The notes: generated from the letters alone by a model not told the origin. 64,000 nucleotides of DNA from Clostridia bacterium (GCA_900767835.1 CAAGAO010000030.1:42912-106911), one strand, 5' to 3'; shown: positions 10,031 through 18,954, counted from the stretch's first letter. Made by a program: numbers and translations.

Positions 10031-10384
10031 TTATTCAGCAGCAGGAATCCAACGTGGTAACATAGTTCCAACAAATAATTTCAACAACAATACTAAGCCT
10101 ACAGAAATTGCCATACCGATTAAAACATTGATAACGCGTTTTTTTGCTTCTTCGCGTTTTTCAGTAGAATCTGCTCTTGCCATTTGAACACCTAAAACAA
10201 TAGAATAAATTGTTCCAGCAGCGGCAACTAAAATAACTAGTGGCCAAGTTGCAGCATTGATAACATCAGTAATATCATATACCCAGTTAAAATCGCCCAA
10301 ATCTTTTTCATCACCAGTAGGATCACGAAGTGGGACAATATATTTTGCCATAAATGTACAAACCTTTGCTAAAATTAAATTCAT
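10031..10384 (-). CDS. VirB2-like pilin/conjugal transfer protein
   Basis: 117 residues behind a GGAGG site. Two hydrophobic helices (about 46-68 and 86-108) flank a short charged loop (QMARADSTEKREEAKKRV). The arrangement TM-loop-TM with the conserved V(L/I)IGMAIS second helix is that of VirB2-like pilin subunits found in Gram-positive T4SS clusters (the Mbov_0395 type). The N-terminal 45 residues have no typical cleavable signal peptide. In T4SS such proteins form the pilus or channel lining. Here it is separated by about 350 nt from the VirB6-like gene on the same strand and has its own terminator. No VirB4 ATPase or relaxase is visible in the window. Confidence 0.78.
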   Translation of the reverse strand: MNLILAKVCTFMAKYIVPLRDPTGDEKDLGDFNWVYDITDVINAATWPLVILVAAAGTIYSIVLGVQMARADSTEKREEAKKRVINVLIGMAISVGLVLLLKLFVGTMLPRWIPAAE

Positions 10385-10787
10385 AATAAACCTCCAAATT
10401 ATTTAATTTTATCTTTTGCAGAAATATTTTTAATATTCCCACTAAATTGTTTACATTCATATATTATCATATTATTTTTTTAAATGCAAAACAATTTTTA
10501 ATATTTTTCAATATTTTTTTAAAAATATTTATTTTTTTATTTTTCTATGCTAATTAAAACTTATTTTTTACTAAAATATGTAGCATAATTATTAAATTAT
10601 TAATAAATAATAATATATCATAAATTAAATCATTCATTTTTATTTTTAAATATTGAATCTTTACGCGAATTTAATTTCAAAATATCTAGTTTTTGCGTTT
10701 TACAGTAATTATCAACCATTAGACTTAAAAAATATTTGTTTATTATTTTAATATATGTTATCATTTTACCAAAAGAAGGTAATAACT
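10385..10787. other. AT-rich divergent intergenic region
   Basis: About 400 nt without a gene, very rich in A and T, separating divergent genes. It must hold the promoters of both, but no consensus pair stands out. Confidence 0.6.
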
Positions 10788-11774
10788 ATGACAAAAACAA
10801 CGGCAAAAAAAAGAATAATTTCAACTTGTTCAATTATACTAATATTATTATTACTTATAGGAGTTGTCCTTATTTATTATTTTGGAAAAAGATATGATTT
10901 TTATAATTATTCAACCGCCGAAGTTCAAATACCAGGACTTCAAGACGGATTCATTCCCCAAGGGCTATGCAACATAGATAACACTAACGGGTATTTAATT
11001 AGCGGATATATGAAAGATAGCCAAAAAAATTCTCGCATATATTATGTAAACAAAGACGGCACTTGCAAATATATCACAATTGACACTCTTGACACCAATT
11101 TGAATAAAGGACATTTCGGGGGAGTGGCTATGTACGAAAATATGGTATGGCTTGTATCTGATGGATACTTATTCAATTTTACTTTAGAAAATATTGTAAA
11201 CGCAGAAAATTCAACAACCATTACCGCAATAAGTATTTTTAATACTCAAATAAACACTGACTTTTGCTATGCCAAAGACGGGCTATTATATATTGGCGAA
11301 TTTTACAAAGCAAAAAAATACGAAGTTGATAAAGCGCACTATGTAAAAATAAGTGACACCGAAATAAACCACGGAATTACGCTTTGTTATAATATAGACA
11401 CCAACAAGGAAAATGGACTAGCAAGTACAAAACCAATAAAAGCAATTTCAGTTCCAGACCAAGCACAAGGAATGTGCATAACTGATAGTGGCAAATATGT
11501 AATATCAACATCTTACTCTTTACCTGATTCTCAAATTTATGTTTACAGTACACCAGAAATAGCCAAAAACAAAATAACAATAAATGGTAATGAATTAGAT
11601 TTATTTGTCTTGTCAAATGACATTTTAGAAAAAAACATTGTCGCACCTTGTATGAGCGAGGGTATAGATTACGAAAACGGCAGAGTCCATATTCTTTTTG
11701 AAAACGCTTGCAAAAAATACAAATTTTTCACTAGGGTAAGAGAAAAAAACGTACAAAGCGTAGAAGTAAAATAG
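10788..11774 (+). CDS. Membrane-anchored beta-propeller-like protein of unknown function
   Basis: Start at 10788 is preferred because AAGAAGGT sits 8 nt upstream; the frame is open 11 codons further. The 328 residues begin with a basic stretch and one signal-anchor helix (IISTCSIILILLLLIGVVL), placing the rest outside. Short repeating strands with patterns such as GFIPQGLC, GGVAMYENMVWLVSDGYLF, DGLLYIGEFYKA and PDQAQGMCITDSGKYVIS recall the blades of six-bladed propeller or NHL-like proteins. No catalytic residues can be named. The gene appears to be transcribed alone. Confidence 0.72.
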   Translation: MTKTTAKKRIISTCSIILILLLLIGVVLIYYFGKRYDFYNYSTAEVQIPGLQDGFIPQGLCNIDNTNGYLISGYMKDSQKNSRIYYVNKDGTCKYITIDTLDTNLNKGHFGGVAMYENMVWLVSDGYLFNFTLENIVNAENSTTITAISIFNTQINTDFCYAKDGLLYIGEFYKAKKYEVDKAHYVKISDTEINHGITLCYNIDTNKENGLASTKPIKAISVPDQAQGMCITDSGKYVISTSYSLPDSQIYVYSTPEIAKNKITINGNELDLFVLSNDILEKNIVAPCMSEGIDYENGRVHILFENACKKYKFFTRVREKNVQSVEVK

Positions 11775-11885
11775 AGTTTTAAAAATTTTCTTTAATAAAT
11801 GTTTAGAATTAAAAAAATAAAACAATAATCTTATCTGTCAACTTCCCAAATAAAAAAATTTTGTTCGAGTTGTTTTATTATTACT

Positions 11886-11917
11886 TAAAAAAAGTCGCAA
11901 CCATATGCGACTTTTAT
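11886..11917. terminator. Terminator between propeller-like gene and yajC
   Basis: AAAAGTCGCA pairs with TGCGACTTTT around ACCATA; A and T runs on both sides make it usable in both directions for the convergent genes. Confidence 0.88.
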
Positions 11918-11939
11918 ATTTACAGACAAACTTTAATAT

Positions 11940-12395
11940 CTATTTATTTTTCTTTTTAGATTTTTTCTTTGGTTGTTGTTCTTCTTTTGGTTGTTCTTCG
12001 GCTATTTTTTCTTCTTTCTGCTCAGCATCTTCAACTTTTTCGTTTACAACTGGTTCTGTTTTTACTTCTTCTTTTACTGGAGTTTCCTCAACCTCTTTTT
12101 TAGGTTCGTCAGCAACAAGCGTTTTTTCATCTTTACCAGCAATATAGCGCATATCTAACTCAACATCAACTTTGTTTGTGTTTCCTATCTCAAGCACACA
12201 AACCTTACCATAAGTTGTGTTGTAGATGCGTTTAATCTTACCATAAATTCCTATATGTGTAATAACCTTATCACCAACTTGAAAAGAATTCAAAAGTTCC
12301 AAACTTTGTTTCTCTTGTTTCTTTTGTCGCCCCATCAGAACAACATACATTACAACAAGCACGCCTAGAACAATTACCCAATAATACCATGCCAT
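11940..12395 (-). CDS. yajC: YajC-like preprotein translocase subunit with extended acidic/basic tail
   Basis: YajC is a small accessory subunit of the Sec translocon. The 151 residues show the family order: an N-terminal membrane helix (about 4-22), a short basic segment with RQKKQEKQ, then the conserved beta core LNSFQVGDKVITHIGIYGKI followed by VxVLEI and a second strand set ending near MRYIA. The site AAGGAG precedes the ATG. The family is usually about 90-110 residues; here about 55 extra residues rich in Glu, Lys and Pro end in KKKSKKKNK, perhaps an RNA or membrane-surface contact. It stands alone, not beside secDF or tgt. Confidence 0.85.
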   Translation of the reverse strand: MAWYYWVIVLGVLVVMYVVLMGRQKKQEKQSLELLNSFQVGDKVITHIGIYGKIKRIYNTTYGKVCVLEIGNTNKVDVELDMRYIAGKDEKTLVADEPKKEVEETPVKEEVKTEPVVNEKVEDAEQKEEKIAEEQPKEEQQPKKKSKKKNK

Positions 12396-12698
12396 AAAAT
12401 TATCTCCTTAAATAAAGTATATGTAAGTGTAACATTTTATATCAAAATTAACAAACAAAAAATTAAGTTTTATATATAATTTTTGTTGAAAAATAAAATA
12501 ATTTATTTAAAATCAACACTTTGTCTAATTTTTATTTGCAAATATATTTTATTTTGTTTAAAATTACTATATTGTAATTTAAAATGAATAAAGATTTTAA
12601 AATCTCTTTTTATAAGTGTTAATCAATCTTCATTCAACATATAAAAATTAATATTAAAAAAATAATTAAATTTAAATATAAAGGAATATAATACCATA
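12396..12698. other. AT-rich divergent intergenic region
   Basis: Roughly 300 nt between yajC and the lipoprotein gene; beyond the yajC Shine-Dalgarno site I see no structure. Confidence 0.6.
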
Positions 12699-13769
12699 AT
12701 GAAAAAATATAAATGCTTATTACTTGTATTACTTTTAACCGTTTGCCTACTTTTTTCTGGATGTAACAAAGTTGGCACCGTTGGTTTTGCCCAAAATTCA
12801 GACGGAACAATTACAGAATTTTATATTATACCATATGCCGAACAAGAAATGATAAATTATGGTCTAACTGAAGAAGAGAGCAAAAAGATTAAAAAACAAG
12901 CACAACAGCAGTTGGACACCACTTTTGCAGGCTATGTTGAGAATTATAAAGTAAGAATTGACGCAAACGAGAAATATTCAGAGTCTCAAAAAAAATATTT
13001 GAAAGAAGGCATAACCATTAGCAATTCTTTTATAAATAAAACCGAACAAAACTTTACATTTAATCTAGGCGATGGCTCTGCCACTCCTAATGACTATATT
13101 ACTTATATCCGTTACGAACTATATTTTAAAGACTCAACTTGCTATAAAGAATTTAAAAATGCTAATGATATTTTAAGCGAAGAAAAAGTAATAGTTGAAG
13201 AAAATCACTTTTTCACAACTACAACAAAGGTTATAAAAGACCCAATCTTCGATAAAATTAAAGACGAAACAATAACCTTAAGCAATTATCTTGTTGGAGC
13301 AATAAAAGGTATAATTTTAAATGTAATGGCTGGAGAAAACCCAACCCAAGAAACTCTTGAGGCAACCAACAACCGCTGGAGTATAATAAGCAACGGCATT
13401 AATTTTGATGAAGCAAGCAAATACTTTACTTATTGTTACATTGTCCCATCAGCACGAATCAAAAGCAACGCTCAACAAGTCGTTTATCAAGATGGTTATT
13501 ATTGGCATATGTGGCAAATAAAATCAGGCAACTCAAGCGAAGGTGGAGCAAATATTACTTTTGAATATTGGACAGTAACCGCAAATAAATATGTTTGGTA
13601 CTGCTTTGCAGTTTTAGGTGCAGTAGTAGTAATGCTTATAGTTTACTTAAAATCAAGAAAACAAGAAAAACAAGAAATTGAAAATTTAACCAAAGATGAT
13701 AAAATCAACACCGATAAAACAAATGACGACAATTCAAACATTATCAATATAGACCCAACAAAATTATAA
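12699..13769 (+). CDS. Putative lipoprotein with additional C-terminal membrane helix
   Basis: 356 residues starting with a lipoprotein signal (hydrophobic stretch then LFSGC, Cys near residue 22). The ectodomain of about 280 residues contains long amphipathic helices and many Asn and Thr; no catalytic motif is recognised. Near residue 305 there is a strong membrane helix (WYCFAVLGAVVVMLIVYL) followed by a charged cytoplasmic tail. A lipid anchor at one end and a membrane helix at the other is unusual and pins both ends of the ectodomain to the membrane. The Shine-Dalgarno match (AAAGGAA) lies rather far from the ATG, so translation may be weak. Confidence 0.78.
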   Translation: MKKYKCLLLVLLLTVCLLFSGCNKVGTVGFAQNSDGTITEFYIIPYAEQEMINYGLTEEESKKIKKQAQQQLDTTFAGYVENYKVRIDANEKYSESQKKYLKEGITISNSFINKTEQNFTFNLGDGSATPNDYITYIRYELYFKDSTCYKEFKNANDILSEEKVIVEENHFFTTTTKVIKDPIFDKIKDETITLSNYLVGAIKGIILNVMAGENPTQETLEATNNRWSIISNGINFDEASKYFTYCYIVPSARIKSNAQQVVYQDGYYWHMWQIKSGNSSEGGANITFEYWTVTANKYVWYCFAVLGAVVVMLIVYLKSRKQEKQEIENLTKDDKINTDKTNDDNSNIINIDPTKL

Positions 13770-13991
13770 TGTTAAACAAAATTCATTATAGTAAATTTAA
13801 ATGATTATAATAATAAATTAATCACTATTATAATATATATTAATCACACAACAAAAGTACTATACTTAATTTTTACTGTATAGAACAATAAAGCACAATA
13901 TTTTGTTTGTGTTACTCCAAAGAAAACATTTGTTTTGTGTTATCAATTTGTTAAAAACTCATATTTTTTGTTTACATTTTCTTTATAACAT

Positions 13992-14028
13992 AAAAAATAT
14001 GCCCTGATTCAATAGGACATATTTTTTT
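13992..14028 (-). terminator. Terminator of the rplJ-rplL operon
   Basis: AAAAAATATG pairs with CATATTTTTT, with an inner CCT/AGG stem; on the minus strand it ends in a T run. Confidence 0.85.
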
Positions 14029-14054
14029 AATATACAAACTTTATTTTAAATAAA

Positions 14055-14423
14055 TTACTTAAGTTCTACTGTAGCGCCAGCTTCTTTAAGTTTAGTTTCC
14101 ATTTCTTTAGCTTGTTCAGTTGGAACATTTTCTTTAATGTTTGATGGAGCACCATCAACCAAAGCTTTAGCTTCTGAAAGTCCAAGACCAGTAATTTCTC
14201 TAACTGCTTTAATAACTGCAATTTTGTTTGCTCCAACTTCTTTTAAAGCAACTGTAAATTCAGTTTTTTCTTCTGCAGCGGCAGCACCTGCTCCAGCTGC
14301 TGGGCCAGCAACTACTGCAGCAGCAGCGCTAACGCCAAATTCTTCTTCTAACATTTTAACAAGTTCATTGATTTCAACAACTGTTTTTGTTTTGATTTCT
14401 TCAACAATATCTTTTAATTCCAT
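14055..14423 (-). CDS. rplL: Ribosomal protein bL12 (L7/L12)
   Basis: 122 residues, the normal length. The N-terminal dimerisation helices (MELKDIVEEIKTKTVVEINEL) are followed by the Ala/Gly hinge (about 34-52) and the C-terminal domain with KIAVIKAVREITGLGLSEAK and LVDGAP, which recruits translation factors to the ribosomal stalk. It is second in the rplJ-rplL operon, 110 nt behind rplJ. The usual neighbours rplK and rplA upstream and rpoB downstream are absent. Confidence 0.98.
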   Translation of the reverse strand: MELKDIVEEIKTKTVVEINELVKMLEEEFGVSAAAAVVAGPAAGAGAAAAEEKTEFTVALKEVGANKIAVIKAVREITGLGLSEAKALVDGAPSNIKENVPTEQAKEMETKLKEAGATVELK

Positions 14424-14533
14424 TGTAATATTTCTCCTTAATTTTTATTTTAAAGCATTTATGCTTTTTTATTATCGCCAATGCGATTAATTTGTCTTAA
14501 ATTGCGATTTGTAATATAATTTAAACTTTTAAA

Positions 14534-15025
14534 TTATGCCTCTTTCTTTTCTGCAATTGCATTAAGAGCAATAGCAACACTGCGAACTGGGCTTTGTAAT
14601 AAGTATAAAAGTTTTGAAATAAGCACTTCTTTTGATGGGATTTTTGCAAGTGTTTCAACCATTTTGGCATCAACTCTAGCACCGTTTAAAATACCACCTT
14701 TAATTTGCATTTTTTTAGTTTTGTCTGCTGTGTCTACTAAAATTTTAGGGGCAGAAACTTCATCATGCATACCGAATGCAACGGCGGTTGTTCCTTCTAA
14801 AATATCAGCATAGCCAGTCATACCTAATTCTTCTAATGCTTTTAAAAGTAATCTGTTTTTATATACTTTGTACTCAACACCTGCTTTTCTTAAATCAGCA
14901 CGCATTTTAGTATCTTCTTCAACAGTTAAACCTCTGTAATCCACAAAAGTAAGTGATACGGCTTTGTTGATTTTTTCTTTAATTTCTTCAACAAGAACTT
15001 TTTTTGCTTCTAAATTAGCACTCAC
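14534..15025 (-). CDS. rplJ: Ribosomal protein uL10
   Basis: 163 residues; L10 anchors the L7/L12 dimers to the 23S rRNA stalk base. Family signatures include AKKVLVEEIKEK, VDYRGLTVEED, YKVYKNRLLLKAL and the C-terminal helix that binds L12. The AAAGGAG-type site precedes the ATG. It is first in the operon and sits behind an L10 leader, so its expression should be autogenously controlled by free L10/L12. Confidence 0.97.
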   Translation of the reverse strand: MSANLEAKKVLVEEIKEKINKAVSLTFVDYRGLTVEEDTKMRADLRKAGVEYKVYKNRLLLKALEELGMTGYADILEGTTAVAFGMHDEVSAPKILVDTADKTKKMQIKGGILNGARVDAKMVETLAKIPSKEVLISKLLYLLQSPVRSVAIALNAIAEKKEA

Positions 15026-15059
15026 TATTTTTGTCTCCTTTTAATTTTAAGTTTGTATA

Positions 15060-15200
15060 TTTGTAAAAAACAAAAGCCTTTTGTAGCCGAGAAAGTTACA
15101 AAAGGCTTGAAAAGACCATTTATATAAACTTAACCTCGGCAAGCACAAATTGTTTACGGATTAACTCCACTTGCTGTCTTTGGAAAAGGACATTTATTAA
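15060..15200 (-). promoter_or_regulatory. L10 leader (ribosomal protein autoregulatory RNA) with terminator-like hairpin
   Basis: On the minus strand the conserved pieces of the Firmicutes L10 leader are seen in order: GTCCTTTTCCAAAGACAGCA, GTGGAGTTAATCC and TTGCCGAGG (between about 15190 and 15131). A strong 11-bp hairpin follows (15075-15085 with 15097-15107) with a T-rich tract after it, so it can act as an attenuator. The loop holds CTCGGC, complementary to GCCGAG of the leader. Confidence 0.85.
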
Positions 15201-15212
15201 TTTACTGAAATA

Positions 15213-15241
15213 ATAATATCACTCTTAATTATGATTGTCAA
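15213..15241 (-). promoter_or_regulatory. rplJL promoter
   Basis: On the minus strand TTGACA, a 17-nt spacer and TATTAT, located just ahead of the L10 leader. Confidence 0.85.
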
Positions 15242-15555
15242 GCATTTTTCAAATATTTTCTATTAAGGAGCGAGAGATAGTGACTTTATGCTTGCATAAA
15301 AAGGCACTAGAAATCGCGACGCCAATATATATAAAATATATATTAAAGCCCGAACATTAATTTAATTATAAAATAAATCTTGTTTTTAAACTATACTAAT
15401 AATACTAAAATCATTTTTATCCAAGTCCAATAAAATAGACTCGCATCAACTATTTTTAAAGTGGGCAAAAAAGTACACAACAAAAATTTTAAAAATTATT
15501 TGTAAAATAAATACTATTATGTTAAAATAATTATAAATTTGAATGGGGGAAATAT
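15242..15555. other. Intergenic region with an imperfect 60-nt palindrome
   Basis: No gene. At about 15265-15330 GTGACTTTATGC faces GCATAAAAAGGCAC, with further partial pairing outside. No T run follows, so this is not a plain terminator; its nature is unknown. Confidence 0.5.
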
Positions 15556-15936
15556 ATGGATATTGTTTCGATAGCAGAACAGCTTTCCAAAGTTGCAAAA
15601 CTTAAAAAAGTTGACAACAACGAGTTTGAAATTGTAACTGACGCCAAGATTGATGCAAAAACACCAATCAAAATCTTTTTACGCAAAACAGAAAATAGTG
15701 TAGTCATGTGCGACAAAAAGCACACATTAAAATATATGAACAATATATACGAATTAAAATCTTTAGATGTAAAAGGTTGTATTGCTTCTGTAATTAGGAT
15801 ATATGGTTTTTCTATTGTTTCTGGAGAATTAATCTCAAACAACATTACATCAAAAAATGTTTTAGAATCTTTCTATAATTTCATTATTTGCGTAGGGCAA
15901 CTTGCAAATATGTATGCATTCTTTGATAAACCATAA
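15556..15936 (+). CDS. Small DUF1828-like protein of unknown function
   Basis: 126 residues behind GGGGGA. Alternating strands such as NEFEIVTDAK, PIKIFLRKTENSVVMCD and a C-terminal helical part resemble the N-terminal fold seen in DUF1828-type proteins, which are common near toxin-antitoxin and phage genes. The resemblance is by pattern only. No membrane segment or catalytic motif is visible. It is a single gene with its own terminator. Confidence 0.7.
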   Translation: MDIVSIAEQLSKVAKLKKVDNNEFEIVTDAKIDAKTPIKIFLRKTENSVVMCDKKHTLKYMNNIYELKSLDVKGCIASVIRIYGFSIVSGELISNNITSKNVLESFYNFIICVGQLANMYAFFDKP

Positions 15937-16229
15937 TACAAGATAACACTTCTTTTAGTTTGTGTTATTACTATAGTTCCTAAACAAAGAATTTGCCACC
16001 TTATCTAAATTTAGGTGGCTTTTTTGATAAATCGCTAAGATAGAGAGATAAATAAATATGATATATGATATCCTATAGAGAATAAAATTTTTGTTTTTGT
16101 AATTTGCATTCACAAATCAATTTGCAAGCGTAAATCGGTTAAAATCAACGGTATCTCATTATATATAAATTATAAATAATAATATCAATGAGTTATTTAT
16201 TTGTCTTTCGCAACAAGTTTAGTATCTGC
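15937..16229. other. Intergenic region with dispersed palindromic repeat
   Basis: Besides the terminator, about 16110-16160 holds CACAAATCAATTTGC followed by GCGTAAATCGGTTAAAAT, closely similar to the leader of deoC on the opposite strand near 45100-45165. It lies upstream of the metG promoter, so it is not part of the metG mRNA. Confidence 0.65.
15995..16026 (+). terminator. Intrinsic terminator
   Basis: GCCACCT pairs with AGGTGGC and is followed by six T. Confidence 0.9.
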
Positions 16230-16258
16230 TTGACATTAAAATACTAAAAGATTAAAAT
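16230..16258 (+). promoter_or_regulatory. metG promoter
   Basis: TTGACA (16230-16235), 17-nt spacer, TAAAAT (16253-16258). It leaves a leader of about 18 nt, too short for a T-box. Confidence 0.88.
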
Positions 16259-16282
16259 TAGATTAAATTTTTAGGAGAATTT

Positions 16283-17923
16283 ATGAAAAATATATTTATA
16301 GGTGGGGCTTGGCCATATGCCAATAATTCGCTCCATATCGGACATTTAGCAGCATTACTTCCTGGTGATGTACTTGCTAGATTTTTTAGAAAAAACGGAG
16401 ATAATGTTATATATGTTTCCGGTTCAGACTGCCATGGCACTCCAATTACAGTTAGAGCAAACAAGTTGGGTGTAAGTGGTCAAGAAATTGCCGGATATTA
16501 CGATAACGAATTTAGACAAAACTTTAAAGATTTAGAATTTAGTTACGATTTATACACCAACACAATGACCGAATATCACGCAAATGTAGTTAAAGAAAAT
16601 TTAAAAAAGATTGCAGAAAAGGGGTATTTTTACACAAAAACCGAAAAAGAGGACTATTGTGAGCATTGTGGCAAATTTGTTTCCGATAGAGAAATTAAAG
16701 GAATTTGTCCAATTTGCGGAGCAGAAGCCGATGGTGACCAGTGCGATAAATGTTTAACAGCACTCACACCAGATATGTTAAAAGACAAAACTTGCAAACT
16801 TTGTGGCACTAAAACAACACTAAAAGATAACACTCACCTTTATTTCAAATTATCATCTTGCCAAAAGGCAGTTGAAGAATTATTTGAAAAATACAAAAAA
16901 TACTGGCGTCCAACCGCTGTAAACGAAACCGCAAAATATTTAAAAGAAGGTCTGCGGGATAGAGCAATTACTCGCAGTTTAAACTGGGGGGTTGAACTCC
17001 CATTCGCTGGTTTTGAAGATAAACGCGTTTATGTTTGGATAGAAGCCGTAATGGGTTACTTGTCAGCAGGCGAGCAAGCATCAAAAGCAAAAGGTATGAA
17101 TTTTGAAGAATTTATGCACGACAAAAACACAACATCATATTATGTTCATGGCAAAGACAACATTGTTTTCCATACAATAATCTTGCCAGCACTACTTGGC
17201 GTTATTGATGATAAACTTTCTATGCCAGAACGCATAATTTCTTGCGAATATGTCAATATGAATGGCGATAAAATGAGTAAAAGCAAAGGTAATTTAATCA
17301 CTGTAAACACTCTTCTTGCTAATTTTGACCCGGACTCTATAAGATACAATTTCTGCCTAAATAATCCAGAACGCAGAGATACAAACTTTGACCTAAATGA
17401 TTATGTTTCTATTCACAACAAACATTTAGTTGGTGGATATGGCAACTTTGTCAATAGAAATTTATCTTTCCTTGCAAAGAAATTTGAAGGCAAATTACCT
17501 CAACTTGATTTAGATGCAGATGTTAAAAATACTGTTGAAGAAACATACAAAACAATAAAAGAATTATTTAAAAATGGCGAAATAAAAGAAGCAACCACAA
17601 GACTATACGATTATGTCCAATATGCAAATAAATATTACGACACCAATGAACCTTGGGTACTTGCGAAAACCGATATGGAAAAATTTAATAAGGTTACATC
17701 AAACTGCTTATATTTAATAGCAAATATGGCTAACCTATATGAGCCAATTATGCCAAAACGCGCGCAAATGTTAAGTGAACTTTTAGGAATAGATTTATCT
17801 AAGTACGAACCGGTAACCTATGATTCAACAAAAATAATAACCAATGTTCCACTTTTGTTCCAAAGATTAGACCTAGAACAAATAGATATGACCAAAGGCA
17901 TAACCAATCCGTTTAATGCGTAA
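16283..17923 (+). CDS. metG: Methionyl-tRNA synthetase
   Basis: Charges tRNA-Met in the cytoplasm. The class I signatures are present: the AWPYANNSLHIGHLA segment with HIGH at residues 18-21, HGTPI, and KMSKSKGN near residue 330. Between them lies a connective peptide with four Cys pairs (CEHC, CPIC, CDKC, CKLC), the two-zinc-knuckle form. The 546 residues end after the anticodon-binding domain, without the C-terminal EMAP-like tRNA-binding domain found in B. subtilis MetG. The start follows TAGGAG. No T-box leader is present. Confidence 0.97.
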   Translation: MKNIFIGGAWPYANNSLHIGHLAALLPGDVLARFFRKNGDNVIYVSGSDCHGTPITVRANKLGVSGQEIAGYYDNEFRQNFKDLEFSYDLYTNTMTEYHANVVKENLKKIAEKGYFYTKTEKEDYCEHCGKFVSDREIKGICPICGAEADGDQCDKCLTALTPDMLKDKTCKLCGTKTTLKDNTHLYFKLSSCQKAVEELFEKYKKYWRPTAVNETAKYLKEGLRDRAITRSLNWGVELPFAGFEDKRVYVWIEAVMGYLSAGEQASKAKGMNFEEFMHDKNTTSYYVHGKDNIVFHTIILPALLGVIDDKLSMPERIISCEYVNMNGDKMSKSKGNLITVNTLLANFDPDSIRYNFCLNNPERRDTNFDLNDYVSIHNKHLVGGYGNFVNRNLSFLAKKFEGKLPQLDLDADVKNTVEETYKTIKELFKNGEIKEATTRLYDYVQYANKYYDTNEPWVLAKTDMEKFNKVTSNCLYLIANMANLYEPIMPKRAQMLSELLGIDLSKYEPVTYDSTKIITNVPLLFQRLDLEQIDMTKGITNPFNA

Positions 17924-18119
17924 AATATTTTAATTTGTAAAAATATTTTAATAAAAGTTAAAAACATTTACTATAAAAAGGTTAATTAAAAAAATAACTA
18001 ACAAGGTCTATCAATTTTGAAACTAGTGAAATAATAGAAAATGTTAAATATTTTTTAAATTGTATATTGCAATATTTTTGATAATTTGCTAATATATTTG
18101 TTATATTAGGGAGGAAAAT

Positions 18120-18455
18120 ATGCTAGGGAAAAAATTAACTGAAGAAAAATACAAAGAACTTGTAAAAGGAACTATATTAAGTTCTATGACTTTGAGCGAA
18201 ATTGTTGATATTGCAACTAATCTTGATAAATTTTGGGAATTTGCAGGAACATATTATAACTTAGGTGCAGAATCTCCGATAATAATTATTGATAGAGAAC
18301 AATCAGTTGGTGGTTACAATAATAGCGAACTGACTTTATCAACAATGAGAGGCTCTGTCGTTTCTAATGATAGAAACTTTCAATCATTAGTTAATGAAGC
18401 CATTACTGTAAAATTGGAAAAGTCTGAAAATAATGAAGATACTTTAAGTAAATAA
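18120..18455 (+). CDS. Hypothetical protein, 111 residues
   Basis: A clear GGGAGG site precedes the ATG. The sequence has an N-terminal helical part (LTEEKYKELVKGTILSSM) and a Ser/Thr-rich second half. No transmembrane helix, signal or known domain. It is a lone gene with AT-rich flanks; I cannot suggest a function. Confidence 0.7.
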   Translation: MLGKKLTEEKYKELVKGTILSSMTLSEIVDIATNLDKFWEFAGTYYNLGAESPIIIIDREQSVGGYNNSELTLSTMRGSVVSNDRNFQSLVNEAITVKLEKSENNEDTLSK

Positions 18456-18954
18456 TTCGCAAGACATTCAAATTGAATTTTAAGTATTTTTTATAAAATG
18501 GCACTTAGACATGTGCTTGTTTCTATACAAGTGTTCTCGCTTCGCTCGAACAGACAAGCACACGCCTAAAAAATAAATTAAAGCAGACAAAAAGCGAAAG
18601 TGTTGGTGAACGTAACACACTTTCGCTTTTTGCTGTTATATGTTATGGCTAATTTATTCCATGGTGCACTTGACAAAAGTCTCTGAAATTAGTTTTCTTT
18701 TTGCTGGTTAAGACAGAGAAACAATATTTATGCTTATGGCTTTGCCTTTTCGTTTCTCTGCCTTTTGATATTGTGTTTTCATTTCTTCTCTTGTCAAGTA
18801 CCTTTCACGGCATAAAGTAGCCAATAAAAAAGAGAACTAGATTTTTCTAATTCTCTTAATTATTACACTAGTTTCAAAAGTTAGTGACTAACAAAAACTT
18901 TTTTATTAATTATAAAGAAGAATTAAAAAATATTTTTCACCTTGCAAAAAAATA
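18456..18954. other. Structured non-coding region
   Basis: No gene. It contains a branched structure at about 18505-18562 (TGTGCTTGT with ACAAGCACA around an inner hairpin), the strong hairpin at 18589-18631, and a fold-back from about 18663 to 18802 whose ends are GGTGCACTTGACAA and TTGTCAAGTACC. A 24-codon minus-strand frame inside it is not convincing. Confidence 0.55.
18589..18635 (+). terminator. Strong hairpin terminator
   Basis: A 15-bp stem AAAAAGCGAAAGTGT/ACACTTTCGCTTTTT. It is 130 nt downstream of the 111-residue gene, so it may end another, non-coding transcript. Confidence 0.8.

Noticed and set aside
16040..16282. T-box riboswitch before metG
   Set aside because: The promoter lies only about 25 nt before the gene, and no AGGGTGG-type T-box core is present. 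The same holds for leuS.
18690..18795. 24-codon minus-strand frame MKTQYQKAEKRKGKAISINI...
   Set aside because: It has a weak site and overlaps a fold-back structure; without homology it cannot be supported.
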